Assembly (NCBI GenBank): GCA_039619475.1
Contig: CM077115.1
Location: 487,527,352-487,591,351, forward strand
Origin: Icerya purchasi
Lineage: Eukaryota; Arthropoda; Insecta; Hemiptera; Monophlebidae
Direction of reading: 5' to 3'
DNA: 64,000 nucleotides
Part shown: positions 1 through 9,934 of the stretch, in pieces
Layout: each line of letters starts with the position of its first letter
Position numbering within the stretch: position 1 is the stretch's first letter
Position numbers and translations under genes: made by a program
The notes under the pieces: generated by a model
What the model saw: only the letters and a program-made list of their open reading frames with translations
Database searches by the model: none
Told to the model about the DNA's origin: nothing

Positions 1-548
1 CGTTTCATTCTCTATTCGCTAACGCCCTTATAACTAACTTACGCAAACGGTATTGCAGGCATATCATAGCAGCGCCATGTGCCCCTCTCATACATCTTCA
101 TACCGAACTGACTATTCCCGTGCACTTGCAATATAAACCTACACAGACACGAACTATCTAACATCTTGCAAAACACTATCGAGTTCTTGTTATCACTTAA
201 CGCAACTTCTACCTTTCCTCCCTTTTTACCTTTCCTTGTAACACTACTACCTACCTGGAGCTTACATAACCAGTTCCTTACCCCTCTTCTCAAACATATG
301 CAACCCATCAAGTAGACTCTTATCCATGGCATCCTCTCAGTAAACACTTTTTCATTTAGCACTGACATACACACTTCCTTCCTTAATACGAACATTACCC
401 CATTCCTTCTCATCGCCGTACCGCCTGCGTAACTCACGCAAACGAAAACACATTCACACGAAAACACACACATACCAAAACTTAGTAACTAATCAATATT
501 AACAACAGAAATGTATGTAAAATCGTAAGTTTGCGCTATTTACTACAA
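1..548. other. no recognisable gene
   Basis: An open frame of 144 codons lies on the minus strand (39-473), but I recognise no domain in it. It is Cys- and Val-rich at the N-terminus and has no obvious coding signature. ORF2 of the neighbouring LINE should lie here on the minus strand, yet I see no endonuclease motifs, so the LINE appears to be cut off just after its ORF1. Confidence 0.4.
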
Positions 549-1386
549 TTATAACAGTTTATTCACATCTTCTTTTTTTCGAATATGTAGAATACGATCC
601 TGTTCACTTTTTCTAGCAAAGATCTTTCCTCGCCTCGTCCATACAAATCTATAGTTGAGAGCTCTGACTTTATTTTTAGTTTGCCACAATAAGTTTTTAT
701 AATATGTAGTCAAATTTTCATTGACATATATCTGCAAATCACTTGCTCCATTGCCCAAAATTACTTTGTCGAAGATTTTTACCTTTTTTTTTATTTTCAA
801 AAAATAAATTGGCTATTCGTCTGCCAGGCTTAGCAACGATCGGCATAGGTAATTTTAAATTTCTGCTTGGCACTCTGTGGCATGCCAAAATGTCCTCCTT
901 TTTTAAATCAATATTTAATTTATGGGCCACCTTAATGATTATCTCCTCTACGTTTTCTTCTGGCCTTTCGGAGACTCCATGTACTTCGATATTCTCTCTT
1001 CTTCCGTATTGAACCAATTCGTTAACGGTCGTTTTTAATTCGGCGATTTCTTGATCTTTCTTCTTCGTTTCCACTGTTAAGATATTAACTTGTTCTCTCA
1101 GCGCCTTAACTTCATTTACCAGGGAGCTATGTATTTGAATGAGGTCATCGTACTTTTCGGATATAAACTCAAAGCATTTTTTTATTTCTTGAAACTTTCT
1201 CTTAAGCTTTTGTGCGGAACATTGGTTGATCCCATCCTCTAATTCATCTCCCTTGGAGACGTACGAAGATTTTTTATTCACCTTTTTGACAGTAGGCTCC
1301 GTACTTGACGAACTAAAATCACTGTGTTGCCTTTTAAAATCTTTCGCTGCATTTTGTAATACTTTTACCGTTTTCGCTTTAGGCAT
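549..1386 (-). pseudogene. LINE ORF1 (coiled coil plus FP25-like C-terminal domain), frameshifted
   Basis: This is an RNA-binding or structural ORF1 of a non-LTR retrotransposon. The frame starting at 1386 opens with a basic, Ser-rich N-terminus. A coiled coil follows (about residues 75-120, rich in Lys, Glu and Leu heptads), then the block YGRRENIEVHGV typical of LINE ORF1 proteins. Near 786-800 a homopolymer run shifts the frame. The next frame (to 549) gives the C-terminal FP25-like domain, with VNENL, YRFVWTRRGKIFARK and a final IRKKED. This domain is shared with the ORF1 at 49983-50294. ORF2 does not follow. Retaining the 5' part and losing the 3' part is the reverse of ordinary 5' truncation, so a rearrangement is likely. 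Family assignment is from remembered motifs; the exact clade (CR1/Jockey group) is unresolved. Confidence 0.8.
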
Positions 1387-1517
1387 TGTAAAGACTGAGT
1401 TATTACAGATAAGAATTAAACAGATAATACAGAACGTTCTTACTTGTATTGTTTATCAGCGATGAAAGAATAAACGCGTTAACACTAAACTTAACTTATC
1501 AATTGTTAATGCCTCAG
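1387..1517 (-). other. probable 5' leader of the ORF1-bearing LINE
   Basis: This short stretch lies upstream of the ORF1 start at 1386 on the minus strand and runs up to the boundary of the segmental duplication at about 1518. No other feature is visible in it. Confidence 0.35.
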
Positions 1518-1751
1518 CTCAAATAAGAAGTGGGAAAATATTTGGTCATCTAATAAGAAACAACTATTAATTCTTAACAAACAAAATTGCAGGAAAAATT
1601 AATGGTAGGAAAGGAAGAGGTCGACCGAGGAAAACGTTTGTGGGACAAATGATCGAAATGGCTGGTTGCAACAAATATTCGTATATGAATAGGATGGCAA
1701 TGGAAGGAGAGGAATGGAAATTAAAATTCGCACCGACAAGGCTAAGCCTTT
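1518..1751 (+). pseudogene. RTE/Proto2-like LINE, last part of ORF2
   Basis: On the + strand the residues GRPRKTFVGQMIEMAG, then NRMAMEGEEW and a final FAPTRLSL before a stop, match the C-terminal tail usual for RTE/Proto2-type LINEs (the GRPR..W / R.A.DRE.W pattern). The same tail ends the longer LINE piece at 17700-18562, where RT sequence precedes it. Here it begins abruptly at the duplication boundary. Confidence 0.75.
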
Positions 1752-2346
1752 AGAAAAAAGAAGAAGAAGATACATCATGAAATCTCAATTAATATCAATT
1801 TTATAATAATAATAAATTAATAAATTTTATCGGTCCGCGGTAATATAGAGGCCGTGGTGGCATCATTGAGGGCCCTTCACGAATACATTAACGTTACAAC
1901 AGAAATTATAATGGAATAGTTATTTTTCAGGTTTTCCATTAGTGCAAAATATCTGTAATTAATATTTATATATTATATTTTGATTAATAGGTTGTGATTT
2001 TACAGTTGCATGTCTAGGGCGCGGGCTTCTTTAAACGAGCGATATTTTCGGCATGAAAGTGTTTTTTTTTTAATTTTCATATAAAGGAAAGTCTAAAGGT
2101 GATAAAAATAAGAAGATAAGACAATTACACATAAAAGTTATTAAAAATAGATGTGTTTATTTTAAATATTAAAGTGATGTAAAGCGAGTCCCATATCCTT
2201 GACAGGGTGTCGCGAGTTGCGAAGTAAAGGTTCACTTTCTTTCGCCCAGCTGCCTTTACTTTCCAAGATTTCTCTGATATTCAATTATTTAAGGCCGAGT
2301 AAACCTTTGAGAGACTTAGATTATTCGTCAATTGATTATATATCAA
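1752..2346. other. AT-rich flank shared by both duplication copies, no gene
   Basis: This is non-coding sequence nearly identical to about 18563-19151. It includes a short 3' tail rich in AAG and TAA triplets after the LINE stop. No open frame of interest is seen. Confidence 0.5.
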
Positions 2347-2863
2347 TTACAATGTATTTCTTAGGCCGGCGCTCGTTAGAAAAATTGTCGCAAAAAATGT
2401 CCCAATTTTATGTAACGTTAGTTATATTTTAACGTTTTAAACTTTTCTACATCTGTCATTTTCGAACCAAAAAGCGTATCACGTATAAATGTGGCAAATT
2501 CTTTGTTATTGCACAGTTCGTCGTCCCATTTTCGTATCCGCAATTCACGTTTGCGTTCGGCGGCGGTTTTCGTTTTCGGAAACACAACGAATACACTTCA
2601 TTACTGTGCAAGTTGACGAATAAGAAGTCCCATCGTAGGGAGAAGCATGTAAAGAGTATATTACTAATCTAATGATACCACGGAAACGCAAAAAAAGTAT
2701 TATTTATATCGGTTATAGAATGTTAAGTTATTTCGGTAGTTTAATAAAACTTACGGTATAAATTTTTGGGTGTATTTTTTTTTTTTTTTTTTTTTACATA
2801 AAATTGAGACCCTTTTTTCGTAATAAAATCTAATGGGGGCCGGCCTAAGAATTATGTTGTAAA
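2347..2863 (-). mobile_element. TIR element of about 0.5 kb carrying a gene fragment (left copy)
   Basis: The arm at 2347-2416 is an imperfect inverted repeat of 2794-2863; both contain the palindromic core TTAGGCCGGC and a reversed ATGTCCCAATTTTATGTAA-type block. The internal minus strand resembles the 78-codon frame seen intact at 19182-19418, but here a missing G near 2579 breaks it. This looks like a non-autonomous DNA element or MITE with captured or residual coding sequence. A related end occurs at 41740-41960. Confidence 0.65.
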
Positions 2864-3056
2864 TTTGGATAATTTTATGCAAAGTACAGAAGAGAAAGAG
2901 ACAAAAACGTAAGCAAGACGTTTTATATAAACTCGACCATTTTGGCCTCGCAAAGGGCTGTGCCCCTTAACCTCTCTTGCTTTCATTTTTGTCTCTTTCT
3001 CTTCTATACTATGTATAAAATGATCAAAATTTACAACGTAATTCTTACTGGCATCA
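2846..3056. repeat. fold-back repeat with arms of about 75 bp
   Basis: 2846-2925 (CCTAAGAATTATGTTGTAAA and onward through AGAAGAGAAAGAGAC) is the reverse complement, with few mismatches, of about 2977-3056. The loop is about 50 bp. The arm is the same end sequence used by the TIR element just upstream, so two elements of one family probably sit head to head. Confidence 0.75.
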
Positions 3057-3099
3057 ACACAAAAAAAAAAAACATAACCACAAAAATCCAATTCTAACA

Positions 3100-3319
3100 T
3101 TTAGCTTCCATTATATAAAATTAAGACATTTTTTCGTTATATTTTTCGTTACATATTTCATTACATAAAATTGTGACATTTTTTAAATAACAATAACAAA
3201 AATCCTATAAAATATAACAAACATTACATAATATTTGGGACATTTTGCGTTACATAAAATTAGGACATTTTTTCGAATAGGGGGTAGCCTAAGAATTACG
3301 TTGTAATTAATATATATAT
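3100..3319. repeat. degenerate direct repeats of a TIR-family end
   Basis: The motif TTACATAAAATT(A/G)(A/T)GACATTTTTTCG appears about four times between 3112 and 3270, followed by another CCTAAGAATTACGTTGTAA. These are internal direct repeats of the same element family. This stretch is replaced by unrelated sequence in the right duplication copy. Confidence 0.6.
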
Positions 3320-3850
3320 TATGGATCCTACGCTTTAAATCAGACCCTTCAGTTCAACAAATTGAACGAAAATCATGAGATGAATCGCACCGGAAGAAAT
3401 GATCGGAATAAAGCCGGTCAGTGACGTAATCTGTTGTCGCTGTAGACCATCAAGACATGCGCATCTAAGAAGGATGTGGAAGACCAATAAGTATTCATCG
3501 GGAGAACAATTAGGCAGGTGCCTGGCCTATGGCGGGCGTAAGAATGAAACGTACGGCCCGTTTTCAGGCAGTTGACCACCGAGAACGTTTTGCGTTCCGT
3601 TCCATTTGCGGGCCATTGCGGCTCCGTTACCGACTTTATTCCCTGAAAAAGGTTGTATTGATACTGTCAGTGACGATTCTATTGCAGGAAGACTGTGTCC
3701 GTTAAGGAACATCCTAGGGAAGACGAACCGTCTGTAAACAGCGCAACTGGGCACATTCTGGTTGACCGAGTGACCAGGTTCACCTGTCTATTTCCTCGAA
3801 CATCGACATGGCCCGGTCGAGCTGGTACAAGGCGAAAAGAATTTCTAACC
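3320..3850 (-). other. duplicated block, possible LINE C-terminal relic
   Basis: It matches 19815-20345 closely. On the minus strand there is an interrupted reading of about 75 codons (3527-3754), followed by a frame with HILLRCACLDGLQRQQ. This loosely resembles the zinc-binding C-terminal region of RNase H-bearing LINEs. The resemblance is weak and no catalytic motif is visible. Confidence 0.3.
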
Positions 3851-4999
3851 TTGCCACTTCAAAACTTGTTAATAATAATTATAATTTATTTCATTTAAAA
3901 TATGAATACATATAATATATGTATATATATATGTAATTATAATAATTACCTCGAATACATTACTAAAGTGACTGTACACAGAGAACGCTACTGATATACA
4001 CCTGATAATATAAGTATATAGATCGTAATAATTAAATCAGCTTAGTAATCATGGTAAACAACATTACTCTCTACTTTTGTAAGTTGGTAAATATAGCGCA
4101 ACAAAATGGCATAATTTTTTTTTTTTTCTAATATACTTGAAGTTGTCAGCATGTTTTCATTACTATTACACTGCCTTATAACGCATTTAAATTTGTAAAA
4201 ATTTCCTGTAAAATAATAAGTGCGCACTAAAATTTACGCTCAAAATATATTAATTATAGATAGAAAATTATATGTGAAGTATACTATGCATCTGTGTATA
4301 TAACTAACAAACTTGTCCCACCGGTTAGATCCGGATTGAAGAATCAAAAAAGAAAAAATTCGCACGCCTTATTAGAGTTACTCAATAGGAGATCGATCTT
4401 AAAAATATGTTGCAATTGGAATTATCTGTCGGTGACGTCAATGCGAATTTAATATAAGTACGTATACTGTATAAACAGATGGATCTATAGTGTCCATTTA
4501 TTACAAATTTCAGACGTTAACGGTTTACTTTGAAAAAATGAATTGTTGGAAATCGTAATGTTAGACCGAACTCTTCGTAGAAAAATTGTAAACTATTATA
4601 CATAGCGTTGTATCTAACCGAAGGGGAGCGGCAAACCAGCAGATAAAGAAGAATAGTTCAGCGTACAGCTTTAATTCGTGTTAATTACGATAATTAATTT
4701 TTTTCGCTATTAACCGTGTATGCGTGCTGTATGTAACGTTCAAGGTGAAAGTCAACAGCTAGGGGATGTACGTGGAGGCATAAATCGACGAGGTGCGATA
4801 AAATGTTTTGACTCGGTTATCAGAACGTGTGCGATATAGTACGAGCGCGATCATCAGAAATCATAAAACTTCCGAATCAGTGTCAAAAAATTACTCATTT
4901 AAAAATATAGCGTGAAGTCAAATTTCGATCACTTTCGTCGGTCTTTCTTTAATCTTTTAATCGCTAAGTTTTAACTCTTGAATTTTATTTCAGTTCGTC
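3851..4999 (+). promoter_or_regulatory. upstream region and 5' leader intron of the large mucin gene
   Basis: This block is conserved with 25590-26756, upstream of the paralogue. It ends in a polypyrimidine-AG acceptor (AG at 4992-4993) six bases before the start codon at 5000. A good donor candidate, AAG|GTGAAAGT, lies at about 4741-4750 and is present in both copies, giving a predicted leader intron of about 250 bp. A perfect TGACGTCA palindrome (CRE type) at 4433-4440 is kept in the other copy. The transcription start is not established; a TCAGT at about 4879 could be an initiator but it is not conserved. Confidence 0.5.
4433..4440. promoter_or_regulatory. CRE-type palindrome TGACGTCA
   Basis: A perfect 8-bp cAMP-response-element palindrome lies 560 bp upstream of the mucin start codon. 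The same octamer is at 26172-26179, about 580 bp upstream of the paralogue. Because the whole flank was duplicated, conservation alone does not prove function. Confidence 0.35.
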
Positions 5000-7900
5000 A
5001 TGAAGTCATCCTCGCATGTAAACAATTTCATAATTTTCAACTTTATAATTCTGCTCTCAAATCTCGCACCGTCAGAGCAACGTGCACTGCTGCCCCACAA
5101 AAATGGCAATCTCCACATCAGGGATGAAATATCCGGATACGTTAAAAATATTTTCAAAAGTGCCGCCACTGGTGATTCATCATCACCCTCGGCCGCCACG
5201 GTTGTTCCGACAACATCTTCAAATCCAGCAGTTTCGACAGATTCTGGTGGTACATCTTCATCATCCGCAAGTGATATTTTACCTATACATACACCAACTC
5301 GCTCATCATCACCGGTCAGCAATCATCCATCAAGTACAGAATCACATAATACAGAAAGTTCTAGCTCAGAACCAACAACAACTGCACCTGCCGTCACTGT
5401 ATATTCATCGTCGCCCTTGGCCACCACGGTTGTGCCGACAACATCTTTAAATCCTTCAGTTTCTACAGCTACTGGTGGTATCTATTCATCATCGGTAAGT
5501 GATATTTCACCTACACATACACCAACTCGCTCATCATCACCGGTCAGCAATCATCCATCAAGTACAGAATCACATAATACAGAAAGTTCTAGCTCAGAAA
5601 CAACGACAACTGCACCTTCCGTCACTGTTTATTCATCGTCGCCCTTGGCCACCACGGTTGTTCCGGCAACATCTTCAAATCCTGCAGTTTCTACAGATTC
5701 TGGTGGTACATTTTCATCATCCGCAAATGATATTTTACCTACACATACACCAACTCGCTCATCATCACCGGTCAGCAATCATCCATCAAGTACAGAATCA
5801 CATAATACAGAAAGTTCTAGCTCAGAAACAACAACAACTAAACCTGCCGTCAATGTTGATTCATCGTCGCCCTCGGCCACCACGGTTGTTCCGACAACAT
5901 CTTCAAATCCTGCAGTTTCTACAGATTCTGGTGGTACATTTTCATCATCCGCAAATGATATTTTACCTACACATACACCAACTCGTTCATCATCAGTCAG
6001 CTATCATCCATCAAATACAAAATCACATAATACAGAAAGTTCTAGCTCAGAAACAACAACAACTGCACCTTCCGTCACTGTTTATTCATCGTCGCCCTCG
6101 GCCACCACGGTTGTTCCGATAACATCTTTAAATCCTTCAGTTTCTACAGCTACTGGTGGTATCTATTCATCATCGGTAAGTGATATTTCACCTACACATA
6201 CACCAACTCGCTCATCATCACCGGTCAGCAATCATCCATCAAGTACAGAATCACATAATACAGAAAGTTCTAGCTCAGAAACAACGACAACTGCACCTTC
6301 CGTCACTGTTTATTCATCGTCGCCCTTGGCCACCACGGTTGTTCCGGCAACATCTTCAAATCCTGCAGTTTCTACAGATTCTGGTGGTACATTTTCATCA
6401 TCCACAAATGATATTTTACCTACACATACACCAACTCGCTCATCATCACCGGTCAGCAATCATCCATCAAGTACAGAATCACATAATACAGAAAGTTCTA
6501 GCTCAGAAACAACAACAACTAAACCTGCCGTCAATGTTGATTCATCGTCGCCCTCGGCCACCACGGTTGTTCCGACAACATCTTCAAATACTGCAGTTTC
6601 TACAGATTCTGGTGGTACATTTTCATCATCCGCAAATGATATTTTACCTACACATACACCAACTCGTTCATCATCAGTCAGCTATCATCCATCAAATACA
6701 AAATCACATAATACAGAAAGTTCTAGCTCAGAAACAACAACAACTGCACCTTCCGTCACTGTTTATTCATCGTCGCCCTCGGCCACCACGGTTGTTCCGA
6801 TAACATCTTTAAATCCTTCAGTTTCTACAGCTACTGGTGGTATCTATTCATCATCGGTAAGTGATATTTCACCTACACATACACCAACTCGCTCATCATC
6901 ACCGGTCAGCAATCATCCATCAAGTACAGAATCACATAATACAGAAAGTTCTAGCTCAGAAACAACAACAACTAAACCTGCCGTCAATGTTGATTCATCG
7001 TCGCCCTCGGCCACCACGGTTGTTCCGACAACATCTTCAAATCCTGCAGTTTCTACAGATTCTGGTGGTACATTTTCATCATCCGCAAGTGATATTTTAC
7101 CTACACATACACCAACTCGTTCATCATCAGTCAGCTATCATCCATCAAATACAAAATCACATAATACAGAAAGTTCTAGCTCAGAAACAACAACAACTGC
7201 ACCTTCCGTCACTGTTTATTCATCGTCGCCCTTGGCCACCACGGTTGTTCCGATAACATCTTTAAATCCTTCAGTTTCTACAGCTACTGGTGGTATCTAT
7301 TCATCATTGGTAAGTGATATTTCACCTACACATACACCAACTCGCTCATCATCACCGGTCAGCAATCATCCATCAAGTACAGAATCACATAATACAGAAA
7401 GTTCTAGCTCAGAAACTACAACAACTGCACCTGCCGTCACTGTTTATTCATCGTCGCCCTCGGCCACCACGGTTGTTCCGATAACATCTTCAAATCCAGC
7501 GGTTTCTGCAAATTCTGGTGGTACCTCTTCATCATCGTCAAGTTATATTTTACCTACACATATACCAACTCGTTCATCATCGGTTAGCAATCAACCATCA
7601 ACTAAAGGATCACTCAATATCGAAAATTCTAGCTCAGAAACAACAGCAACTGTACCTCTCGCTACTATTGATTCATCATTACCCTCGGCCACCATTGTTG
7701 CTCTGACAACGTATTCAAATCCTGCAGTTTCTACAGTTGCTGATGGTGCCTCTTCATCATCGGCAAATGATATTTCACCAACACATACAGCAGCTCTTTT
7801 ATTAGCAGTCAGCAATTATTCATCAGATACAGTTTCGGTGCATACTGAAAAAATCGGATCTAAATTGGAACCCGACGAAAGCAAAACCAGTAGCATTGCG

Positions 7901-8197
7901 AGCAAATTCGCTGCAGCCGGTCCAGAATCACACAATACAGAAATTAGTTCAAGTCCAAAATCGCACAGTACGGATGTTAGTTCAAGTCCAGTATCACACA
8001 ATGGGCAATGTAGTTTAAGTCCAGTATCACACAATGCGGAAAGTACTTCTAGTACGGAAAAACACGGTACCGAATTCAGCTCGACCACAATTGCGACGAC
8101 CACACCTTCTTCATTTGCTCCGCTTCATCGATCCAGTTTCACCATCAAAGTTGCAATTAATCTTTCGATACTTACAGGTACACGGATCTTTATTTAA
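5000..8197 (+). CDS. secreted mucin-like repeat protein, 1065 aa
   Basis: The start at 5000 sits just after a splice acceptor and opens a signal peptide: basic/Ser N-terminus, hydrophobic FIIFNFIILL, then NLAPS before EQRA (likely cleavage near residue 24-28). About residues 55-60 onward are extremely Ser/Thr/Pro-rich and made of about twelve 75/76-residue repeats with landmarks VVPTTSSNPAVST, GGT/GGI, THTPTRSSS, SHNTESSSSE and TTTT. Dense O-glycosylation is expected for such sequence. After the array comes a shorter set of SHNTE/SSSPVSH motifs, then FAPLHRSSF and a hydrophobic end (VAINLSILTG) that could be a weak membrane or GPI signal. There are no cysteine-rich mucin domains. The paralogue at 26757 shares both ends. 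Role unknown: a surface, gut, saliva, silk-like or venom mucin are all possible. A donor-like CAG|GTAC at 8175-8180 leaves open that the last residues are intronic. Confidence 0.85.
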   Translation: MKSSSHVNNFIIFNFIILLSNLAPSEQRALLPHKNGNLHIRDEISGYVKNIFKSAATGDSSSPSAATVVPTTSSNPAVSTDSGGTSSSSASDILPIHTPTRSSSPVSNHPSSTESHNTESSSSEPTTTAPAVTVYSSSPLATTVVPTTSLNPSVSTATGGIYSSSVSDISPTHTPTRSSSPVSNHPSSTESHNTESSSSETTTTAPSVTVYSSSPLATTVVPATSSNPAVSTDSGGTFSSSANDILPTHTPTRSSSPVSNHPSSTESHNTESSSSETTTTKPAVNVDSSSPSATTVVPTTSSNPAVSTDSGGTFSSSANDILPTHTPTRSSSVSYHPSNTKSHNTESSSSETTTTAPSVTVYSSSPSATTVVPITSLNPSVSTATGGIYSSSVSDISPTHTPTRSSSPVSNHPSSTESHNTESSSSETTTTAPSVTVYSSSPLATTVVPATSSNPAVSTDSGGTFSSSTNDILPTHTPTRSSSPVSNHPSSTESHNTESSSSETTTTKPAVNVDSSSPSATTVVPTTSSNTAVSTDSGGTFSSSANDILPTHTPTRSSSVSYHPSNTKSHNTESSSSETTTTAPSVTVYSSSPSATTVVPITSLNPSVSTATGGIYSSSVSDISPTHTPTRSSSPVSNHPSSTESHNTESSSSETTTTKPAVNVDSSSPSATTVVPTTSSNPAVSTDSGGTFSSSASDILPTHTPTRSSSVSYHPSNTKSHNTESSSSETTTTAPSVTVYSSSPLATTVVPITSLNPSVSTATGGIYSSLVSDISPTHTPTRSSSPVSNHPSSTESHNTESSSSETTTTAPAVTVYSSSPSATTVVPITSSNPAVSANSGGTSSSSSSYILPTHIPTRSSSVSNQPSTKGSLNIENSSSETTATVPLATIDSSLPSATIVALTTYSNPAVSTVADGASSSSANDISPTHTAALLLAVSNYSSDTVSVHTEKIGSKLEPDESKTSSIASKFAAAGPESHNTEISSSPKSHSTDVSSSPVSHNGQCSLSPVSHNAESTSSTEKHGTEFSSTTIATTTPSSFAPLHRSSFTIKVAINLSILTGTRIFI
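5190..7760 (+). repeat. coding tandem array of 228/225-bp units with a three-unit higher-order repeat
   Basis: Unit starts, marked by the GCCACCACGGTTGTTCCG block, fall near 5190, 5417, 5645, 5873, 6098, 6326, 6554, 6779, 7007, 7232, 7460 and 7685. Spacing is 228 or 225 bp, so the frame is preserved. The 225-bp form lacks one codon (RSSSVSYHPS instead of RSSSPVSNHPS). Units 2-3-4 (681 bp) recur as units 5-6-7 with only about two base differences that I could find. Units 8-9 are a shortened form: unit 8 begins like type 2 and ends like type 3. Units 11 and 12 are diverged edge repeats. This pattern shows recent block duplication by unequal exchange. Confidence 0.92.
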
Positions 8198-8540
8198 GTT
8201 TCCTTCCTGATTAATCTCTTTTTCCTATTTTTATTCGTTACCTCTCATATATGTTTACGCGCATTAATCTATGTACATATGATATATTTATTGTTACGAT
8301 ATTACGAAGAGTGTTCGTGTACACATTCCTTTATAATTAGCGAAACCTACGATTCAGAAGTACACGCTTTGTTAGACGCCTATTTTAGATAATTTACGTT
8401 CATAAAGTTTTACTTTAAAAGTTAATAAATCGAGCTAAACAATTTTATTTAATCTTATTAATGAGAAATAAACTTAATATTTAATTAAAATTCGGCGCTT
8501 ATTTATTCTAAAACATATCTGACATTTCTGTTTAAACTGA
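8198..8540 (+). other. 3' flank of the large mucin gene
   Basis: It is close to identical to 27738-27960 and then 28570-28675. AATAAA occurs at about 8424 and 8466 and could serve for polyadenylation; the first is missing in the right copy. The right copy has about 0.6 kb extra between the two conserved blocks. Confidence 0.5.
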
Positions 8541-9064
8541 AAACTCACTTACTTTGAATTGAATTATAATGTCGCTCACTACTGGCCGTATTGATTCAGG
8601 TATGCGAACATACTACTTCTCATGTATAAATAATGAAATTATTAGTGCCGCATAGAGGCGATACAATCACTACGACTTCCATCGTATAAACTATTTCGTT
8701 TTTTTGCGGATTTAAAAAATGTACTTAAAATAAAAAATTTAAATGCAACTTCCGTTTACGCACTGGTACTCTTGAGTCACGGGAGCTGCGGATAGTACCT
8801 TCGCGGATTTAAATTAGTGAATTCGTAAAATTATAAACTATATGAAATAAGCGCCAATAATATACAATTAATTTTAAATCGCTGTGCGGCTTTAAACCAA
8901 TCAAGAAAACAGTATCAGCCCAAAGGTACCCATAATTATTGATATATGTGCTTGTGTGTGTGTGTGTGTATGATGAAATATTATATCCACATAATTTTTT
9001 TTCTGAATAATTGTTTTTTTAAAAGAAAGTGTTCTAATGTATCTTTTACTTTAATTGCACAGAA
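8541..9064. other. AT-rich DNA, nothing recognised
   Basis: There is no supported gene. A short (TG)n tract lies near 8950-8970. Confidence 0.5.
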
Positions 9065-9230
9065 GAATTAAAGGTTAATTTAACACTTATACCACAATGA
9101 TCAGAAAAATCAAGATCAATTTTCCGCGAGGATAAGTTGAATTGAAGATATCTTAATTAAGTCCCCGAATAAAAACATGGTTTATGCAGGGCGAGCACAA
9201 TTCTCTCGACCGTCTGTAAGTTTTGGTACA
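9065..9230 (-). pseudogene. LINE endonuclease fragment
   Basis: On the minus strand the residues LDFSDHCGISVK match the SDH catalytic block that ends the EEP/APE endonuclease of LINE ORF2. The + strand text is clearly similar to 48960-49090, which holds the same block of the LINE at 45745-51136 (CCACAATGATCAG is shared). Frames are broken on both sides. Confidence 0.65.
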
Positions 9231-9934
9231 CTGATTATACTAAAAACATCATTTGAGTATAACAAACTGAGATACCATTTCGTATATCCTTGCTTATTTA
9301 GTAGACTTATATTTCTATCACCGGTTAAAATATAACTTTGGATGTGTTACTAATTGTTTTATTTAATTCAACATTAAAATTAGCATAATTTGATCCACAA
9401 AATTGATAAATACAAATAAGCAAAACATTGCCTACAGTTTTTGGAGGAAATTATAACCCAATTTTATTACTTGTTAAATGTACTAAACCAATGTTATCAA
9501 TGTCAGTTTGCACAATATAAATAATGACAAGATAAAAATTGTGTGGAGACAATATCTATACTGTTGTAATGTTGAAGATCGCAGTACGAGTATTAATAAA
9601 AACCATTATAAATTGTGAACTATAATTATCAATAGATAAAGATCGGGAAAACCTGAAGTTTAGAATTAAATATAGATCGAGTATAACGCTAGTAATAAAA
9701 TAATTACATAATAATGCGAGCCTAATATTAAAGATATGTTAATTTGTTTACAATCAGATGAAAATATATATTAAACCAACTTGCATTCTTTATAAAATAA
9801 TAAATAACTATGCTTACTGTAAGCAGGCAGAATTGTAAATAAAAATGATGCAATTTCACAGTATTGAGTCAGGGAGTCCTATTTCTCCTGGACAAGTCTG
9901 ATACTTAATCTTTAGAGTATATTAATATTGTAAG

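Larger units (their letters stand above)
1518..8540 (+). repeat. segmental duplication, left copy (with the 1065-aa mucin gene)
   Basis: This segment is repeated in direct orientation at 18331-28675. The shared blocks run in the same order: 1518-2930 matches 18331-19730, 3320-3850 matches 19815-20345, 3851-4999 matches 25590-26756, the start and end of the mucin gene match 26757-27737, and 8198-8405 plus 8440-8540 match 27738-27960 plus 28570-28675. Large differences are the 5.2 kb extra DNA at 20346-25589, about 0.6 kb extra at 27965-28570, a different filler at 2931-3319 versus 19731-19814, and the expanded mucin repeats here. The 5' boundary lies inside a LINE tail, so the duplication cut through an existing retroelement. 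Confidence 0.9.

Noticed and set aside
39..473. 144-codon Cys/Val-rich frame on the minus strand
   Set aside because: No domain, no signal of selection that can be seen by eye, and it sits where decayed LINE sequence is expected. I note it only as an open frame.
5499..7256. His/Gln-rich open frames of 131-207 codons in the second + frame across the mucin repeats
   Set aside because: They repeat with the same 681-bp period as the mucin units and are open only because the units are multiples of three. They have no independent start context and are shadows of the mucin frame.
4990..8103. Minus strand open frames over the mucin gene (4990-5322, 7591-7815, 7816-8103)
   Set aside because: They are antisense by-products of Ser/Thr codon composition. 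The same occurs at 26867-27244 under the paralogue.
5000..8197. Idea that the mucin pair is a polydnavirus-type mucin locus (repeat length and layout recall viral mucins of parasitoid wasps)
   Set aside because: Only the general architecture is similar. I see no segment junction motifs, no neighbouring viral genes and no sequence match that I could verify, so I do not make this assignment.
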